NCBI GenBank assembly: GCA_025359185.1
Contig: JANYHF010000039.1
Coordinates: 1-50,477 of the forward strand
Source: Hyphomicrobiaceae bacterium
Lineage (GTDB): Bacteria; Pseudomonadota; Alphaproteobacteria; Rhizobiales; Hyphomicrobiaceae
Length of the DNA: 50,477 bases
Direction of reading: 5' to 3'
Positions 24,813 to 35,096 of this stretch are shown piece by piece (the stretch's first letter is position 1; each line of letters begins with the position of its first letter). The position numbers and the translations under genes are program-made. The notes under the pieces were generated by a model, which did no database searches, had not been told where the DNA came from, and saw only the letters and a list, made by a program, of their open reading frames with translations.

Positions 24813-25220
24813 ATGAAGTCACGCGATGCCCTAATCCGGGCGAGTACGTTCGATCTCGCCGAGAAGCGCCGCAAGCTGACCGACCTCGATGGCATGATGG
24901 CGGAATTCCGCCGTATGGCGCTGGACTTGGAACAGCAGATCGAGGCCGAGCATGTGCGTACCGGCGTCCGCGAACCCACCCATTTCGCCTACTCGTCCTT
25001 TGCCAAAGCCGCCCGCAAGCGTTGCGACAACCTGCTCGAATCGGTTGCCGACTTGAGCCGCAAACGCGATACCGCCATGGCTGATGTCACCGCCGCCGAG
25101 GATGATGTGAAGCGGATGCAACTGGCCGGCGACCGCGCCAGCGAAGAGCGTCCGCACGCTGGCCGCCGTCCGTCTCGCAACCGGCTGATGGGCGTTGGCA
25201 CACCGTCTCGCAGCGCGTAG
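24813..25220 (+). CDS. fliJ: FliJ-like flagellar export chaperone
   Basis: A 135-residue helical protein. ATG 24813 (MKSRDALIRASTFDLAEKRRKL) is chosen over ATG 24798 because GGAG at 24800 fits it and the family begins with MKSRD. Predicted to be two long charged helices (about 5-50 and 70-115), the FliJ coiled-coil shape; the middle HFAYSSFAKAAR is typical of the rhizobial form. FliJ works with FliI ATPase as escort and stalk of the flagellar export apparatus. It is divergent from ctrA, a location known for this gene in Hyphomicrobiales, but no other flagellar gene is in the window; fliI would normally be close by. Confidence 0.75.
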   Translation: MKSRDALIRASTFDLAEKRRKLTDLDGMMAEFRRMALDLEQQIEAEHVRTGVREPTHFAYSSFAKAARKRCDNLLESVADLSRKRDTAMADVTAAEDDVKRMQLAGDRASEERPHAGRRPSRNRLMGVGTPSRSA

Positions 25221-25305
25221 GCCGCGCCGACTACGCGGTGATTCCGTGTCTTTGAGTCGTCATTCGCAGTCATTCAGCGGACTTTGGCGCCTGCACCCTC
25301 GGTCC

Positions 25306-26376
25306 TTACTGAAAAGGATGCGGCGTCAGCGAGGCGGCAAAGAAAAGCATCCCTAGGACGAGCACCAAGGCGGCAGCGCCAATGCCGCCGATTGGCTCGA
25401 TCCAGCCCGCGACCGATCCCAGGCCGGCAGAAGCCCGCCCGGCGAGGCTGCGCGAACCTGCAGCCAATGCGGCGAGCACCGAAACAGTGATGGCGGTGCC
25501 AAACGCCATCGCGAAAGTTGCGGCTACTCCAATCCAGAACACGCCAAGGCTGAGGGCGAAAACCAGGACGATGATCGCGCCCGAGCAGGGCCTGAGGCCG
25601 ACGGCGGCGGCAAGCCACAAGGCCCGCCCCCAGGACCAAGCCCCGTCCAGCTGACCTGGCTCCGGCAGATGCGCGTGGGAATGGCCATGCCCCTCATGCC
25701 CGGAATGATCATGCCTCGAATGATCATGGCCATGATCATGCGTATGCGCATGGTCAGCATACGAATGTCCGCCAGCGAGCGCCACAACCGACCGCGCCAG
25801 CACATACCGCCTCAGCTGCCCCCAGAGCAGCCACGCCCCCAGCAGCATGACGACGGCCGCGCTCACCGTTTCCAGCCGGTTGGACAACGCCTGCATCTGC
25901 AACCCGGTCGCATTGAAAATCATGGCCAGGATGCCAACCAGTATGATGGCCGTGACCGCCTGAAAAAGGCTGGCGAGAAAGGCAAGTGCCACCCCTCGCC
26001 GGGCCTGGCTCTCGGTGGCCACGACATAAGATGAGATGATCGCCTTGCCATGGCCCGGTCCGACAGCGTGGAACACGCCAAAGAGAAAACTACCGACAGT
26101 GAGCGAAAGCGCTGCGCCGGGCGAAAACCCCTGGCTCAGCTCCGAGACGTTGCCCGCGAGCTGATGATTGAACGCCGCCTGCTGCCCCTGGACCCAGAAC
26201 ACCGCGCGTGAGAACCAGCCGGACGAACCGGAGGCTGCCGGGCCATCTGCCTTCTCAGCGTTACGGCCTGCCGTCAGCCCACCTTGCGCCGCCGTGTGGT
26301 GATCGATCGCATCCATAGCCAAAAACGTCAGCGCCAGCATCAGCGCCAGGACTACGCTGCGAAGTGAATTCAGCAT
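25306..26376 (-). CDS. NicO/RcnA-type nickel/cobalt efflux protein
   Basis: A 356-residue membrane protein with about 6-7 hydrophobic segments. ATG 26376 has GGAG seven bases upstream; a GTG at 26400 is also in frame. Family motifs: FGVFHAVGPGHGKAI in an early segment and LRPCSGAIIVLVFAL later, both metal-path signatures of the NicO superfamily. Between them lies a strongly His-rich cytoplasmic loop (HAHTHDHGHDHSRHDH and HEGHGHSHAH) that would bind Ni or Co. Paired with DUF1007 just upstream (24-base gap), a frequent arrangement. Direction of transport is not certain: RcnA exports, while some NicO proteins are importers. Confidence 0.88.
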   Translation of the reverse strand: MLNSLRSVVLALMLALTFLAMDAIDHHTAAQGGLTAGRNAEKADGPAASGSSGWFSRAVFWVQGQQAAFNHQLAGNVSELSQGFSPGAALSLTVGSFLFGVFHAVGPGHGKAIISSYVVATESQARRGVALAFLASLFQAVTAIILVGILAMIFNATGLQMQALSNRLETVSAAVVMLLGAWLLWGQLRRYVLARSVVALAGGHSYADHAHTHDHGHDHSRHDHSGHEGHGHSHAHLPEPGQLDGAWSWGRALWLAAAVGLRPCSGAIIVLVFALSLGVFWIGVAATFAMAFGTAITVSVLAALAAGSRSLAGRASAGLGSVAGWIEPIGGIGAAALVLVLGMLFFAASLTPHPFQ

Positions 26377-26400
26377 CGTTGTCTCCACGATAAATAACAC

Positions 26401-27012
26401 TTACTGGCCGCACGCGACGATGGCCGTTGCCGCGTAGGCAGCGCCCCAGGTTTTGGCCGTTGTGGCATCCCCCGTCGGGGCTTCGAGGCTGGTCTTGCAG
26501 ATTGCCGCGGCCGCCGCTGGCAGCTGGATCGCTTTGCCCTCGGCAAATACGAGGGCGATGTAGAATTCCGGATCGTAGACTTGGACTTTGAGTTCGCGCT
26601 GGCGGGCGGTCAGCGGCGTCTTCAAGGGCAGCGTGAAGGTGAGATGCAGGATTTTTTTGGCATCCCGCTCGGCTGAATACTCAACTGGGGGTGCAAGCTC
26701 CAAAGCCAAGCCATCGACCGTGATCTCGGTGAAGTATTTGTAGTCCTTTAGCGAGGTCATGTTTTCTTCGGCCAGAGCCTTCAGCGAGCTGGCATCGAAA
26801 ACGCCGTCATGGTTCTTGTCGAGCCCCTCCAGCGAATAGACCGAATACATCTCATCGAAGGTCCAGCGCTGCTTCAGGCCGGTCACAGCCTTTTGTGTGT
26901 CAAACAGCAAGGTGGTTTCGACAGTCACCCAGACATGGGGATGAGCACCAGCCCGCGAGGCCGTCGTCAGCACCAACATCAGCGCCAAGCCTATGCCTAG
27001 GACGAATCGCAT
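26401..27012 (-). CDS. DUF1007-family periplasmic protein, partner of NicO transporter
   Basis: A 203-residue secreted protein; ATG 27012 gives a clean signal peptide (MRFVLGIGLALMLVLTTASRAGA) directly before the mature end HPHVWVTVE. The N-terminal HPHVW is the family hallmark and a probable metal site, because cleavage would expose His1 and His3. An EF-hand-like loop DKNHDGVFDASSL lies at about 65-77. The gene is directly upstream of NicO. DUF1007 members occur with Ni/Co and Zn transporters, so it probably hands metal to the transporter or senses it. Confidence 0.85.
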   Translation of the reverse strand: MRFVLGIGLALMLVLTTASRAGAHPHVWVTVETTLLFDTQKAVTGLKQRWTFDEMYSVYSLEGLDKNHDGVFDASSLKALAEENMTSLKDYKYFTEITVDGLALELAPPVEYSAERDAKKILHLTFTLPLKTPLTARQRELKVQVYDPEFYIALVFAEGKAIQLPAAAAAICKTSLEAPTGDATTAKTWGAAYAATAIVACGQ

Positions 27013-27320
27013 GGGCACGACCTTACCAAAAAACGTGGCGCAAGATTGACCTTGCGTCCAATGCAACGGGTTGGCACTCGCTGCCCTGGTTGGCCGGGTC
27101 ACGTGCGGCTGAAAGAGGAGTTTACAGCTTCATCAGAAAACGAGGGAACATTGTAGCGCCCTGCGGATCAGCGCCGCACCATGAATAATGTCGCAACGCA
27201 TCCGGGACGACGTCGTCGTCCGGTGTGTGGCGGCTGCGCGGGCAGTATCAACGGCGGCCGGTCTCCCGCGCCACAGCTGCCAGGTGCAACTGGCAGCTTC
27301 GCGCTTGCAGCGTCCGTCAA
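27013..27320. other. Intergenic region between the His/Met-rich gene and DUF1007
   Basis: 308 bases with two hairpins: AGCTGCCAG (27275-27283) with CTGGCAGCT (27290-27298), and GGACGAC/GTCGTCC around 27204-27220. The first lies just after the small gene's stop and may trim or end its mRNA. I found no B12 box or other riboswitch core and no protein-like frame. Confidence 0.4.
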
Positions 27321-27578
27321 TTACATCTTCGCTTCGTCTTCCATCTCGTGCATGTGATGCTTTTTGTGCCACTCATGCATCATCTTCATTTCGGGCGCCT
27401 CGTCTTTCATCTCCACTTCGGGAGCCTCGGCCTTCACCATCTCAACTTCGGGCATCTCGTGCTCCATCATCGTCTTGTGATGGCCCTTGTGATGATGCTC
27501 CATGTGGGTGGCAAGGGCGGGGGTGGCAGCGAAGGCCATAGCGCCAGCGAAAATCAGTCCAGTGATCAGTTTGCTCAT
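27321..27578 (-). CDS. Small secreted His/Met/Glu-rich protein, candidate metal buffer
   Basis: An 85-residue protein with a standard signal peptide (MSKLITGLIFAGAMAFAATP, cleavage near ALAT). The mature 61 residues contain 12 His and 12 Met plus many Glu. They are arranged as a His-rich head (HMEHHHKGHH), three near-repeats of PEVEM/PEMKM type in the middle, and a His-rich tail (HEWHKKHHMHEM). There is no Cys and little hydrophobic content, so it is probably disordered until metal binds. GGAG sits eight bases before ATG 27578. Located upstream of DUF1007 and NicO on the same strand, it likely binds Ni, Co or Cu in the periplasm. I do not recognise a named family. Confidence 0.75.
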   Translation of the reverse strand: MSKLITGLIFAGAMAFAATPALATHMEHHHKGHHKTMMEHEMPEVEMVKAEAPEVEMKDEAPEMKMMHEWHKKHHMHEMEDEAKM

Positions 27579-27600
27579 TCAATACTCCTCCAGGTGAGAA

Positions 27601-27628
27601 CTGCCGCGATACAAAAATGATGCGGCAG
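27601..27628 (-). promoter_or_regulatory. Leader hairpin of the His/Met-rich gene
   Basis: CTGCCGC (27601-27607) pairs with GCGGCAG (27622-27628), ending 23 bases before the start codon. It would form in the 5' leader and could affect expression; no known riboswitch is recognised. Confidence 0.35.
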
Positions 27629-27685
27629 AACAACGACCTGGAGAGTGTTTCCACATTTCGGTATTAACTGCAACCGTTCACGTCA

Positions 27686-28591
27686 TCACACGAATTTCTG
27701 CCGGAAGGCGCCGGGGGAGGTATGAAAGCGCTGCTCAAAGGCCTGGTAGAACCGCGACAGTGAGCCAAAGCCGGCATCGAACGCGATCTCGGCGACCGGC
27801 CGGTCGGTGGCGACCAGCATGGAGCGGGCGGCGTCCAGCCGGTGCCGCACGATCGACTGGTTGATGGTGAGGCCCACCGCGCGCTTGAAGATCGTGGTGG
27901 CGTAATTGGGATGTAGGCCCGCCGCCGCCGCCACATCGTCGAGGCCGATATCGTCCTGCGCCTTCTCGCCGATGAACCGCGCCATCCGCTCCACATGCAA
28001 CATCCGCTTACAGTCATGGCCGGCGGCCGAGGGGGCAGCGATGGCAAGTTCGCGCAGGTCACACCAGCCGTCACGGTCGAGCCGCCGGATGCGCGCGCCA
28101 AGCTCGTCGCGCACAATCTGTTCGAGCGGTTCATCGCCGCTGAGCAGGTCTTGGCGCCAGCCCAAAAAGCTGTCCCGGTCGGCGGGCCGGATCAGCGCTG
28201 CCTCCACCAGGGCGCCCCGCAGCATGGCGTTGCGCAGGCCGCCGAGGCCTGGCAAGGCGAGGAACACGGCCAGCGGGACGTAGAGGCAGACAAACCGCGT
28301 CGGCCCGGCGATGGCGGTTACCTGATGCGGGATCATGCCCCAGAACAGAGCGAACTGTCCTTCTGATACGCTAAACTCTCGGCCATCAAACCAATAGGTC
28401 ATTGTGCCTTCGAGGACGAAGTTCAGCTCGATCTGGCTATGCATGTGCGGCCGCTCCATGCGGCGGACATCCAGCGAATTGCCTGCACAAAAGCGATGAT
28501 CGCCGAAGATCACCAGCGGATGGCCCGGCGCCGCATTGGGGTCAGCGGGATAACTCTCATCGAAGGGGTCGCGGAGTTTTCGGCTGTCCAT
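27686..28591 (-). CDS. AraC-family transcriptional regulator of the galactoside locus
   Basis: A 301-residue regulator from ATG 28591 (a TTG at 28603 is also in frame). The N-terminal cupin-like sensor domain includes HMHSQIELNFVLEGTMTYWF, resembling MelR/RhaS-type sugar sensors. The C-terminal 100 residues hold two helix-turn-helix units, the second as RPVAEIAFDAGFGSLSRFYQAF followed by TSPGAFRQ. It is divergent from the sugar-binding protein gene. In Sinorhizobium the AraC protein AgpT activates an alpha-galactoside locus, a plausible analogue. It probably activates the ABC operon on binding of a galactoside. Confidence 0.9.
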   Translation of the reverse strand: MDSRKLRDPFDESYPADPNAAPGHPLVIFGDHRFCAGNSLDVRRMERPHMHSQIELNFVLEGTMTYWFDGREFSVSEGQFALFWGMIPHQVTAIAGPTRFVCLYVPLAVFLALPGLGGLRNAMLRGALVEAALIRPADRDSFLGWRQDLLSGDEPLEQIVRDELGARIRRLDRDGWCDLRELAIAAPSAAGHDCKRMLHVERMARFIGEKAQDDIGLDDVAAAAGLHPNYATTIFKRAVGLTINQSIVRHRLDAARSMLVATDRPVAEIAFDAGFGSLSRFYQAFEQRFHTSPGAFRQKFV

Positions 28592-28678
28592 GAGGGCGCT
28601 CAAGATTCTTTGAAAACAGGAAGTCGGGGCACGTTTTCAGGTAGAAACTTACGACTTTCAAGCGCAGGGTCAATCCAA

Positions 28679-28711
28679 TCGTGCGGCTTCGATAAGCACG
28701 AACTGCACGAC
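28679..28711. promoter_or_regulatory. Candidate AraC-protein binding repeats
   Basis: Two direct copies of GCACGA (28696-28701, 28705-28710) nine bases apart, and an inverted TCGTGC at 28679-28684. They lie 45-77 bases before the binding-protein start, a place suited to an activator. Weak evidence only. Confidence 0.35.
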
Positions 28712-28755
28712 CAACACCGCGCATCATCGCGATGTGCGACCCAGGGAGGACTACA

Positions 28756-29985
28756 ATGCGTTTTACCAGCCTGTCCGGGCTTGCGCTCGGCCTTGCCTTA
28801 TCGTCGACCGCCGCTTTTGCAGGCGAGATTGTTCTCAACTCCGACCAGTCAGATCCCGCGCCCAAGAAGGCGATGGAAGAGCTGATCGCGAATTTCCAGG
28901 CCGCCAACCCCGGCATCACGGTCAAGTGGAACAATTTTGATCACGAGGGCTATAAGTCCGCGATCAATAACTTCCTGAAGGCCAACCCGCCCGACGTCGC
29001 CGCCTGGTACGCCGGCAACCGTATGGCCCCGCAAGTCAAGGCAGGCCTCTTCGAGGACGTGACGGACGTGTGGGAGAAGAACGGCCTCAACGACCAGTTG
29101 AAGTCGGCCGCGCCTTCAATGACCATTGATGGCAAGAAGTGGGGCGTTCCGTACACGTATTATCAGTGGGGCATCTACTACCGTCCCGACGTGTTCAAGG
29201 CCAACGGCGTCAACGTGCCCAAGAACTGGGCCGAGCTGGTCGCCGCCTGCGCCAAGCTGAAGGCCGCCGGCATCGCCCCGTTCGCCATCGGTTCAAGCCA
29301 GAAGTGGCCGACCGGCGGCTGGTTCGACTACATGGACCTGCGCGTCAATGGCTACCAGTTCCACATGGACCTGACCGGCGGCAAAGTCGCTTGGACCGAC
29401 CCGAAGGTGAAGGCCGTGTTCGACAAATGGGCCGAGCTCGTGAAGCCCGGCTACTACATCGAGAACGCCGCCGCGCTTGACTGGCAGGATGCCATTCCGC
29501 AGTTCGCCAGCGGCAAGGCAGCGATGTACCTCATGGGCAACTTCGCCGTCGCCCCGATGATGAAAGCCGGCCTCAAGGAAGATCAGCTCGACTTCATGCA
29601 GTTCCCGGAAATCACCGCCGGTATTCCGATGGCGGAAGACGCGCCGACCGACACGTTCCACATCCCGTCGGGCGCCAAGAACAAGGACGACGCCAAGAAG
29701 TTCCTGGCGTTTGTAGCCTCGGCTGACGCCCAGACCAAGCTGAACGCCACGCTCGGCCAGCTCCCGGTCAACTCGGGTTCGGCCAAGCCGGACGACAAGT
29801 TCCTGAAGGCTGGCTTCGCCATGCTGTCGAGCGCCGCCGGTCTGGCGCAGTTCTTCGACCGTGACGCCCCTGCCGAAATGGCGTCGGCCGGCATGGACGG
29901 CTTCCAGGAGTTCATGGTGCACCCTGATCATCAGGACGCCATTCTGGCCCGCCTCGAAGCCGTGCGCGCCAAGGCGTATAAGTAA
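28756..29985 (+). CDS. ABC transporter sugar-binding protein (galactoside type)
   Basis: A 409-residue periplasmic protein. ATG 28756 follows AGGGAGGA and begins a clear signal peptide (LGLALSSTAAFAGEIVLNSD). The mature chain has the family-1 extracellular solute-binding pattern: EIVLNSDQSDP, PPDVAAWYAGN, WGVPYTYYQWGIYY and a late ASADAQTKLNATLGQLPVNSG. It captures the sugar and delivers it to the two permeases that follow. The gene order matches rhizobial lacE-F-G loci. Galactosides are inferred as substrate from the linked alpha- and beta-galactosidases. Confidence 0.93.
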   Translation: MRFTSLSGLALGLALSSTAAFAGEIVLNSDQSDPAPKKAMEELIANFQAANPGITVKWNNFDHEGYKSAINNFLKANPPDVAAWYAGNRMAPQVKAGLFEDVTDVWEKNGLNDQLKSAAPSMTIDGKKWGVPYTYYQWGIYYRPDVFKANGVNVPKNWAELVAACAKLKAAGIAPFAIGSSQKWPTGGWFDYMDLRVNGYQFHMDLTGGKVAWTDPKVKAVFDKWAELVKPGYYIENAAALDWQDAIPQFASGKAAMYLMGNFAVAPMMKAGLKEDQLDFMQFPEITAGIPMAEDAPTDTFHIPSGAKNKDDAKKFLAFVASADAQTKLNATLGQLPVNSGSAKPDDKFLKAGFAMLSSAAGLAQFFDRDAPAEMASAGMDGFQEFMVHPDHQDAILARLEAVRAKAYK

Positions 29986-30019
29986 GCTCAAAGGGTGCAA
30001 ACTCTGTGCCCTTGTGATG

Positions 30020-30045
30020 TTGGGTCGAGCCAAGGCTTGACCCAA
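30020..30045 (+). promoter_or_regulatory. Intergenic hairpin between binding protein and permease genes
   Basis: TTGGGTCGAGC (30020-30030) pairs with GCTTGACCCAA (30035-30045) with one mismatch. A hairpin here fits the well-known use of 3' stem-loops to keep binding-protein mRNA in excess over the permease message. Confidence 0.5.
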
Positions 30046-30076
30046 CCTACGTGCCTCCCTCCATTGGTGAATCACC

Positions 30077-31003
30077 ATGAGTGCCATAGCCGCCCAACCG
30101 GACGCACCTCTGGCAGCCTCCTGGTGGAAGCGCAACCAGCTGCAGCTGGCGCCCTGGCTGTTTCTGGCGCCGGGTATTTTTGCCTTTGCCGTCTACGTGA
30201 TGATCCCAATTGTCCAGTCGGTTTCGCTCAGCTTTTACGAGTGGGATGGACTGACACCGGACGCCAAGTGGGTCGGGTTCGGCAATTATACCGAGCTCTG
30301 GACCGACCCCGATTTCTGGACGTCGTTGCGCAACAACGTCGCCTGGCTGGTGATGTATCTGCTGGCGGTTCCTGCTGGCCTCGCGGTCGCCCTGTTCCTC
30401 AACCAAAATGTCACCGGCATCCGGGTCTATAAGTCGCTGTTCTTCTTCCCGTTCGTGATCAGCCAAGTGGTCGTCGGCCTGATGTTCCGCTGGTTTTACG
30501 CGCCGAATTTCGGGCTGCTCTCCGGCGTCATCAAGACGCTGACGGGCTCGAACATCGCCATTCTCGCCGATGATCGTTATGCCACCTATGGAATCATCGC
30601 GGCGGGCCTCTGGCCGCAGATCGCCTATTGCATGATCCTCTACCTGACCGGCCTCAACAACATCAATTCCGAGCAGGTGGAGGCGGCGCGCATGGATGGC
30701 GCCCGTGGCTGGAAACTTTTGTGGAACATCATCCTGCCGCAGCTGGCCCCCGCGACCTTCATTGCGGTGGTGGTGACGGTGATCGGCGCGTTGCGGTCGT
30801 TCGACCTCGTGTCGATCATGACCAAGGGCGGACCCTATGGCTCGACCCGGGTCCTATCCTACTACATGTACGAAAAAGCGCTGTCCGAATACGGTTTCCG
30901 GATGGGCTACGGTGCCGCCATCGCGGTCGTGCTGTTTCTCATCATGATGGTCTTCATCACCTATTTCATCCTGCAGATGCTGCGGCAGGAAAGGGACGCC
31001 TGA
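30077..31003 (+). CDS. ABC sugar permease, MalF type
   Basis: A 308-residue inner-membrane protein with six predicted membrane segments after a short cytoplasmic start (WLFLAPGIFAFAVYVMIPI). The EAA loop that docks on the ATPase is present as EAARMDGARGWKLLWNIILP. Its TGA shares its last base with the start of the next permease (TGATG at 31001-31005), so the two are translationally coupled. It corresponds in order to LacF of rhizobial lactose systems. Confidence 0.93.
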   Translation: MSAIAAQPDAPLAASWWKRNQLQLAPWLFLAPGIFAFAVYVMIPIVQSVSLSFYEWDGLTPDAKWVGFGNYTELWTDPDFWTSLRNNVAWLVMYLLAVPAGLAVALFLNQNVTGIRVYKSLFFFPFVISQVVVGLMFRWFYAPNFGLLSGVIKTLTGSNIAILADDRYATYGIIAAGLWPQIAYCMILYLTGLNNINSEQVEAARMDGARGWKLLWNIILPQLAPATFIAVVVTVIGALRSFDLVSIMTKGGPYGSTRVLSYYMYEKALSEYGFRMGYGAAIAVVLFLIMMVFITYFILQMLRQERDA

Positions 31004-31854
31004 TGTTCCCGATGGCGATACAAAAACAGGCTCCCTGGGTCGGCATTGTCTACCAGCTGATGCTCCCGGTTGCGCTCATTCTTTGGCTCTTCCCATTGAT
31101 CGGCGTCGCGGTGACTTCGGTGCGTCCTGAGAGCGATCTTGCTGCCGGCAATTATTTCGGCTGGCCGTCGCGTTTTGCGGGTTTCGAAAATTATGGCGCC
31201 GTCTTCACCCAAAGCCCAATGGGGCAGTTCATCCTAAACTCGTTCAAGATCACGATCCCCACCGTGATCGGCGCCGTCGGCCTCTCCTGCCTCAGCGGCT
31301 TCGCGCTCGCCACCTACAAGTTCAAAGCCAATCTCTGGCTGTTCTTCCTGTTCGTAGCTGGCAACTTCGTGCCGTTCCAGATCCTGATGGTGCCGGTGCG
31401 CCAGCTGTCGCTGAACATGAATGTCTATGACAGCATTCTGGGGCTGGTGCTGTTTCATACCGCCTTTCAGACCGGCTTCTGCACGCTGTTCATGCGCAAT
31501 TTCATCAAGGGCCTTCCGTTCGCGCTGATCGAGTCTGCACGCGTGGAAGGCGTCTCGGAATTCCGCATCTTCTGGCACATCGTGCTGCCGCTGATGCGCC
31601 CGGCCATCGCCGCCCTCTCGGTGCTGATCTTCACCTTCGTGTGGAATGACTATTTCTGGGCGACGGTGATGGTGCAGGGTCAGCACGCCATGCCGGTGAC
31701 GGCGGGCCTGAAAGCCCTCAACGGACAATATGTGGCCGCCTGGCATCTGATTTCTGCGGCCTCGATCATCGCCGCGCTGCCGCCTGTGCTGATGTTCTTT
31801 CTGATGCAGCGCCACTTCATCGCCGGACTGACGCTAGGGGCGACCAAGGGATGA
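31003..31854 (+). CDS. ABC sugar permease, MalG type
   Basis: A 283-residue inner-membrane protein with six predicted segments. The EAA-type loop reads ESARVEGVSEFRIFWHIVLP. ATG 31003 overlaps the previous stop; the same frame is open far upstream (from 30628) but that part only shadows the preceding permease. Its own stop overlaps the alpha-galactosidase start (ATGA at 31851-31854). It forms a heterodimeric channel with the MalF-type partner and corresponds in order to LacG. Confidence 0.93.
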   Translation: MFPMAIQKQAPWVGIVYQLMLPVALILWLFPLIGVAVTSVRPESDLAAGNYFGWPSRFAGFENYGAVFTQSPMGQFILNSFKITIPTVIGAVGLSCLSGFALATYKFKANLWLFFLFVAGNFVPFQILMVPVRQLSLNMNVYDSILGLVLFHTAFQTGFCTLFMRNFIKGLPFALIESARVEGVSEFRIFWHIVLPLMRPAIAALSVLIFTFVWNDYFWATVMVQGQHAMPVTAGLKALNGQYVAAWHLISAASIIAALPPVLMFFLMQRHFIAGLTLGATKG

Positions 31855-33978
31855 CTGAGAGGGCGTCAATCCGAAGCGGGTCGCTATGGCTGATTCTCGA
31901 CTTGCCAGACCAAGGCATGCCTCGCATCGTCGCCTATGCCGATGACCATGATGGCAAGGACATCGAAGGTCTGGGCCTGCGCGGTGCCCGCGTCAATGGC
32001 ATGGACATCGACGTGCCATCTGCAGTTTTGCTGCCAACAGGAGGCCTGGGCTATTTTGGCTGGCCCGCCATCGCCGGGCACCGCGACGGCCGCGCCTTCA
32101 CACTCAGTCCATCGGCCTGGACGGGGGCAAGCAACGGCAACTGCTTGCGGCTGACAGGCAGCGACCCGGTGGCGCGCGTCGATGTTCAAATCGATATTGC
32201 CGCTGGCGATGACTCGCTGTTTGAGATGTCGGCGCGCCTCACCAACCGGGGCGCCGATACTTATACGCTGGACCGCATGATGGCCGGCAGTCTGCTGATT
32301 CCAGCTGGCGAGGCCGAACTCACAAATTTTACCGGCAGCTGGGGCCGGGAATTCCAGACCCGGACCAAACCGCTGGCGCACGGTCTGCACCTGCAAGAGA
32401 GCCGTCGCGGCCGCACATCCCATGACCGCACACCGACACTCTTTATCCAGACCGGTGTCATGGTGCACGCGGTGCATCTGGGCTGGAGCGGCAACCATGT
32501 GATGGCCATCGACCAACTCGACGACGGCCGCCGCATGGTGCATGCCGGAGAACTGTTCGAGCCCGGTGAGATGCGCTTGGCTCCGGGCGAGCACTACCAG
32601 ACGCCAACTGTCACCCATGTGATCACCCACAATGACCTTGAGTCGGCGGCCTATATTCTGCGCCGCCACGCCTGGAGCCATGTGGTTGACAGGGCCAACG
32701 GGGCCCCCCGCCTGCATCAGAAGTCGCCACGGCCGGTCACGCTCAACACTTGGGAAGGGACCTATTTCAACCACAAGACCGAGCAGCTGACAGCGCAGGC
32801 CGATGTGGCCGCCAAGCTCGGCATCGAGCGCTTCGTGCTTGATGACGGCTGGTTCGGCCGCCGTGACGATGACACCTCAAGCCTCGGCGATTGGCAGATT
32901 GACCGCCGCAAATACCCCGACGGCCTGAAGCCGTTGGTCAACCATGTCACCGGGCTCGGCATGCAGTTTGGCCTCTGGGTTGAACCCGAAATGGTCAATC
33001 CGAATTCGGACCTGATGCGCGCGCATCCCGACTGGGCGCTGCAAATTGCTGGCCGTCCGCTGCTGCTCTCGCGCAACCAGCTGGTGCTCGATCTCACCCG
33101 CCAGGAGGTGAGCGACTACCTGTTCAAAAGCCTCGATAGCGTCCTGAAGGCGCACGCGATCACCTACCTCAAATGGGATATGAACCGCGACCTGACCCAG
33201 GTTGGCGACGCCGAAGGACGGGCGGCCACCGCGCGACAAACCCGAATGGTCTACCGGCTGCTGGACCGCATTCGCAATGCCCATCCGCGCGTCGAGATTG
33301 AAAGCTGTGCGTCAGGCGGCGGGCGTGCTGACTATGGCGTGCTCGAACGGACTCACCGGCTGTGGACTTCCGATGCCACCGATGCGCTGGAACGGCTGGA
33401 CATCCAGCACGGCGCGTCCATGGTGTTCCCGGCCGGAATCCTTGGCGCACATGTGTCGGGATCGCCGAACCATCAAACCCATCGCCGCCACACGCTGAGC
33501 TTCCGGGCGCTGGTGGCATTTGCCTATCACTTCGGAGTCGAACTTGATCCGCTGACCTTGTCTGCGGCCGAGAAGACCGAACTTGGCGAATGGATAACTT
33601 TACATAAACGCTTGCGTCCAATCCTGCATAACCCGGACTGGCAGTTCCAGCTGCCCCCGCTCGATGGCCGCTATGTCTGGGGTGCCGAAAGCCCTGAAAA
33701 GATCGTGGTGGTGGTAGCGCAAAGCGGGCAGATGCGGAACGAACAGGCTGCGCCGCTGATGATCCCTGCACGCAATGGGAAGTCTGGCCGTTGGCGTGTA
33801 GCCAGCGTGCATCCGGCGGCCCCTGACACTATCCGGCCATCGGCTGCGCAACGCGACCTGCTGGCGGGCCAGTCAACGTTCTCCATGGCCACACTTCGCG
33901 CCGCCGGACTGCTCATTCCAATGCTGCGGCCGGAAAGCGGCATGGTACTCGAACTTGAGTTCATCGAAGGGCTTGATC

Positions 33979-33986
<8 letters not shown>
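31851..33986 (+). CDS. GH36 alpha-galactosidase
   Basis: A 711-residue glycoside hydrolase. An N-terminal beta-sandwich (about 1-280) precedes a TIM barrel. The nucleophile is Asp443 in LKWDMNRDL and the acid/base is Asp508 in [26 protein letters not shown] lies between. These are the GH36 signatures (melibiose, raffinose and other alpha-1,6-galactosides). No signal peptide, so it acts in the cytoplasm on imported sugar. Its start overlaps the MalG-type gene and its stop overlaps the ATPase start, so it is built into the transporter operon, unlike the standard rhizobial lac order where a beta-galactosidase sits here. Confidence 0.95.
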
Positions 33987-35079
<1,093 letters not shown>

Positions 35080-35096
35080 CCTGGTGCCCCAAGCGC

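Noticed and set aside
24589-24816. 75-codon frame upstream of fliJ
   Set aside because: Atypical composition, no ribosome site, and it overlaps the sigma-54-like promoter.
27013-27320. Possible cobalamin or nickel/cobalt riboswitch before DUF1007
   Set aside because: No B12 box and no conserved riboswitch core could be found; only simple hairpins are present.
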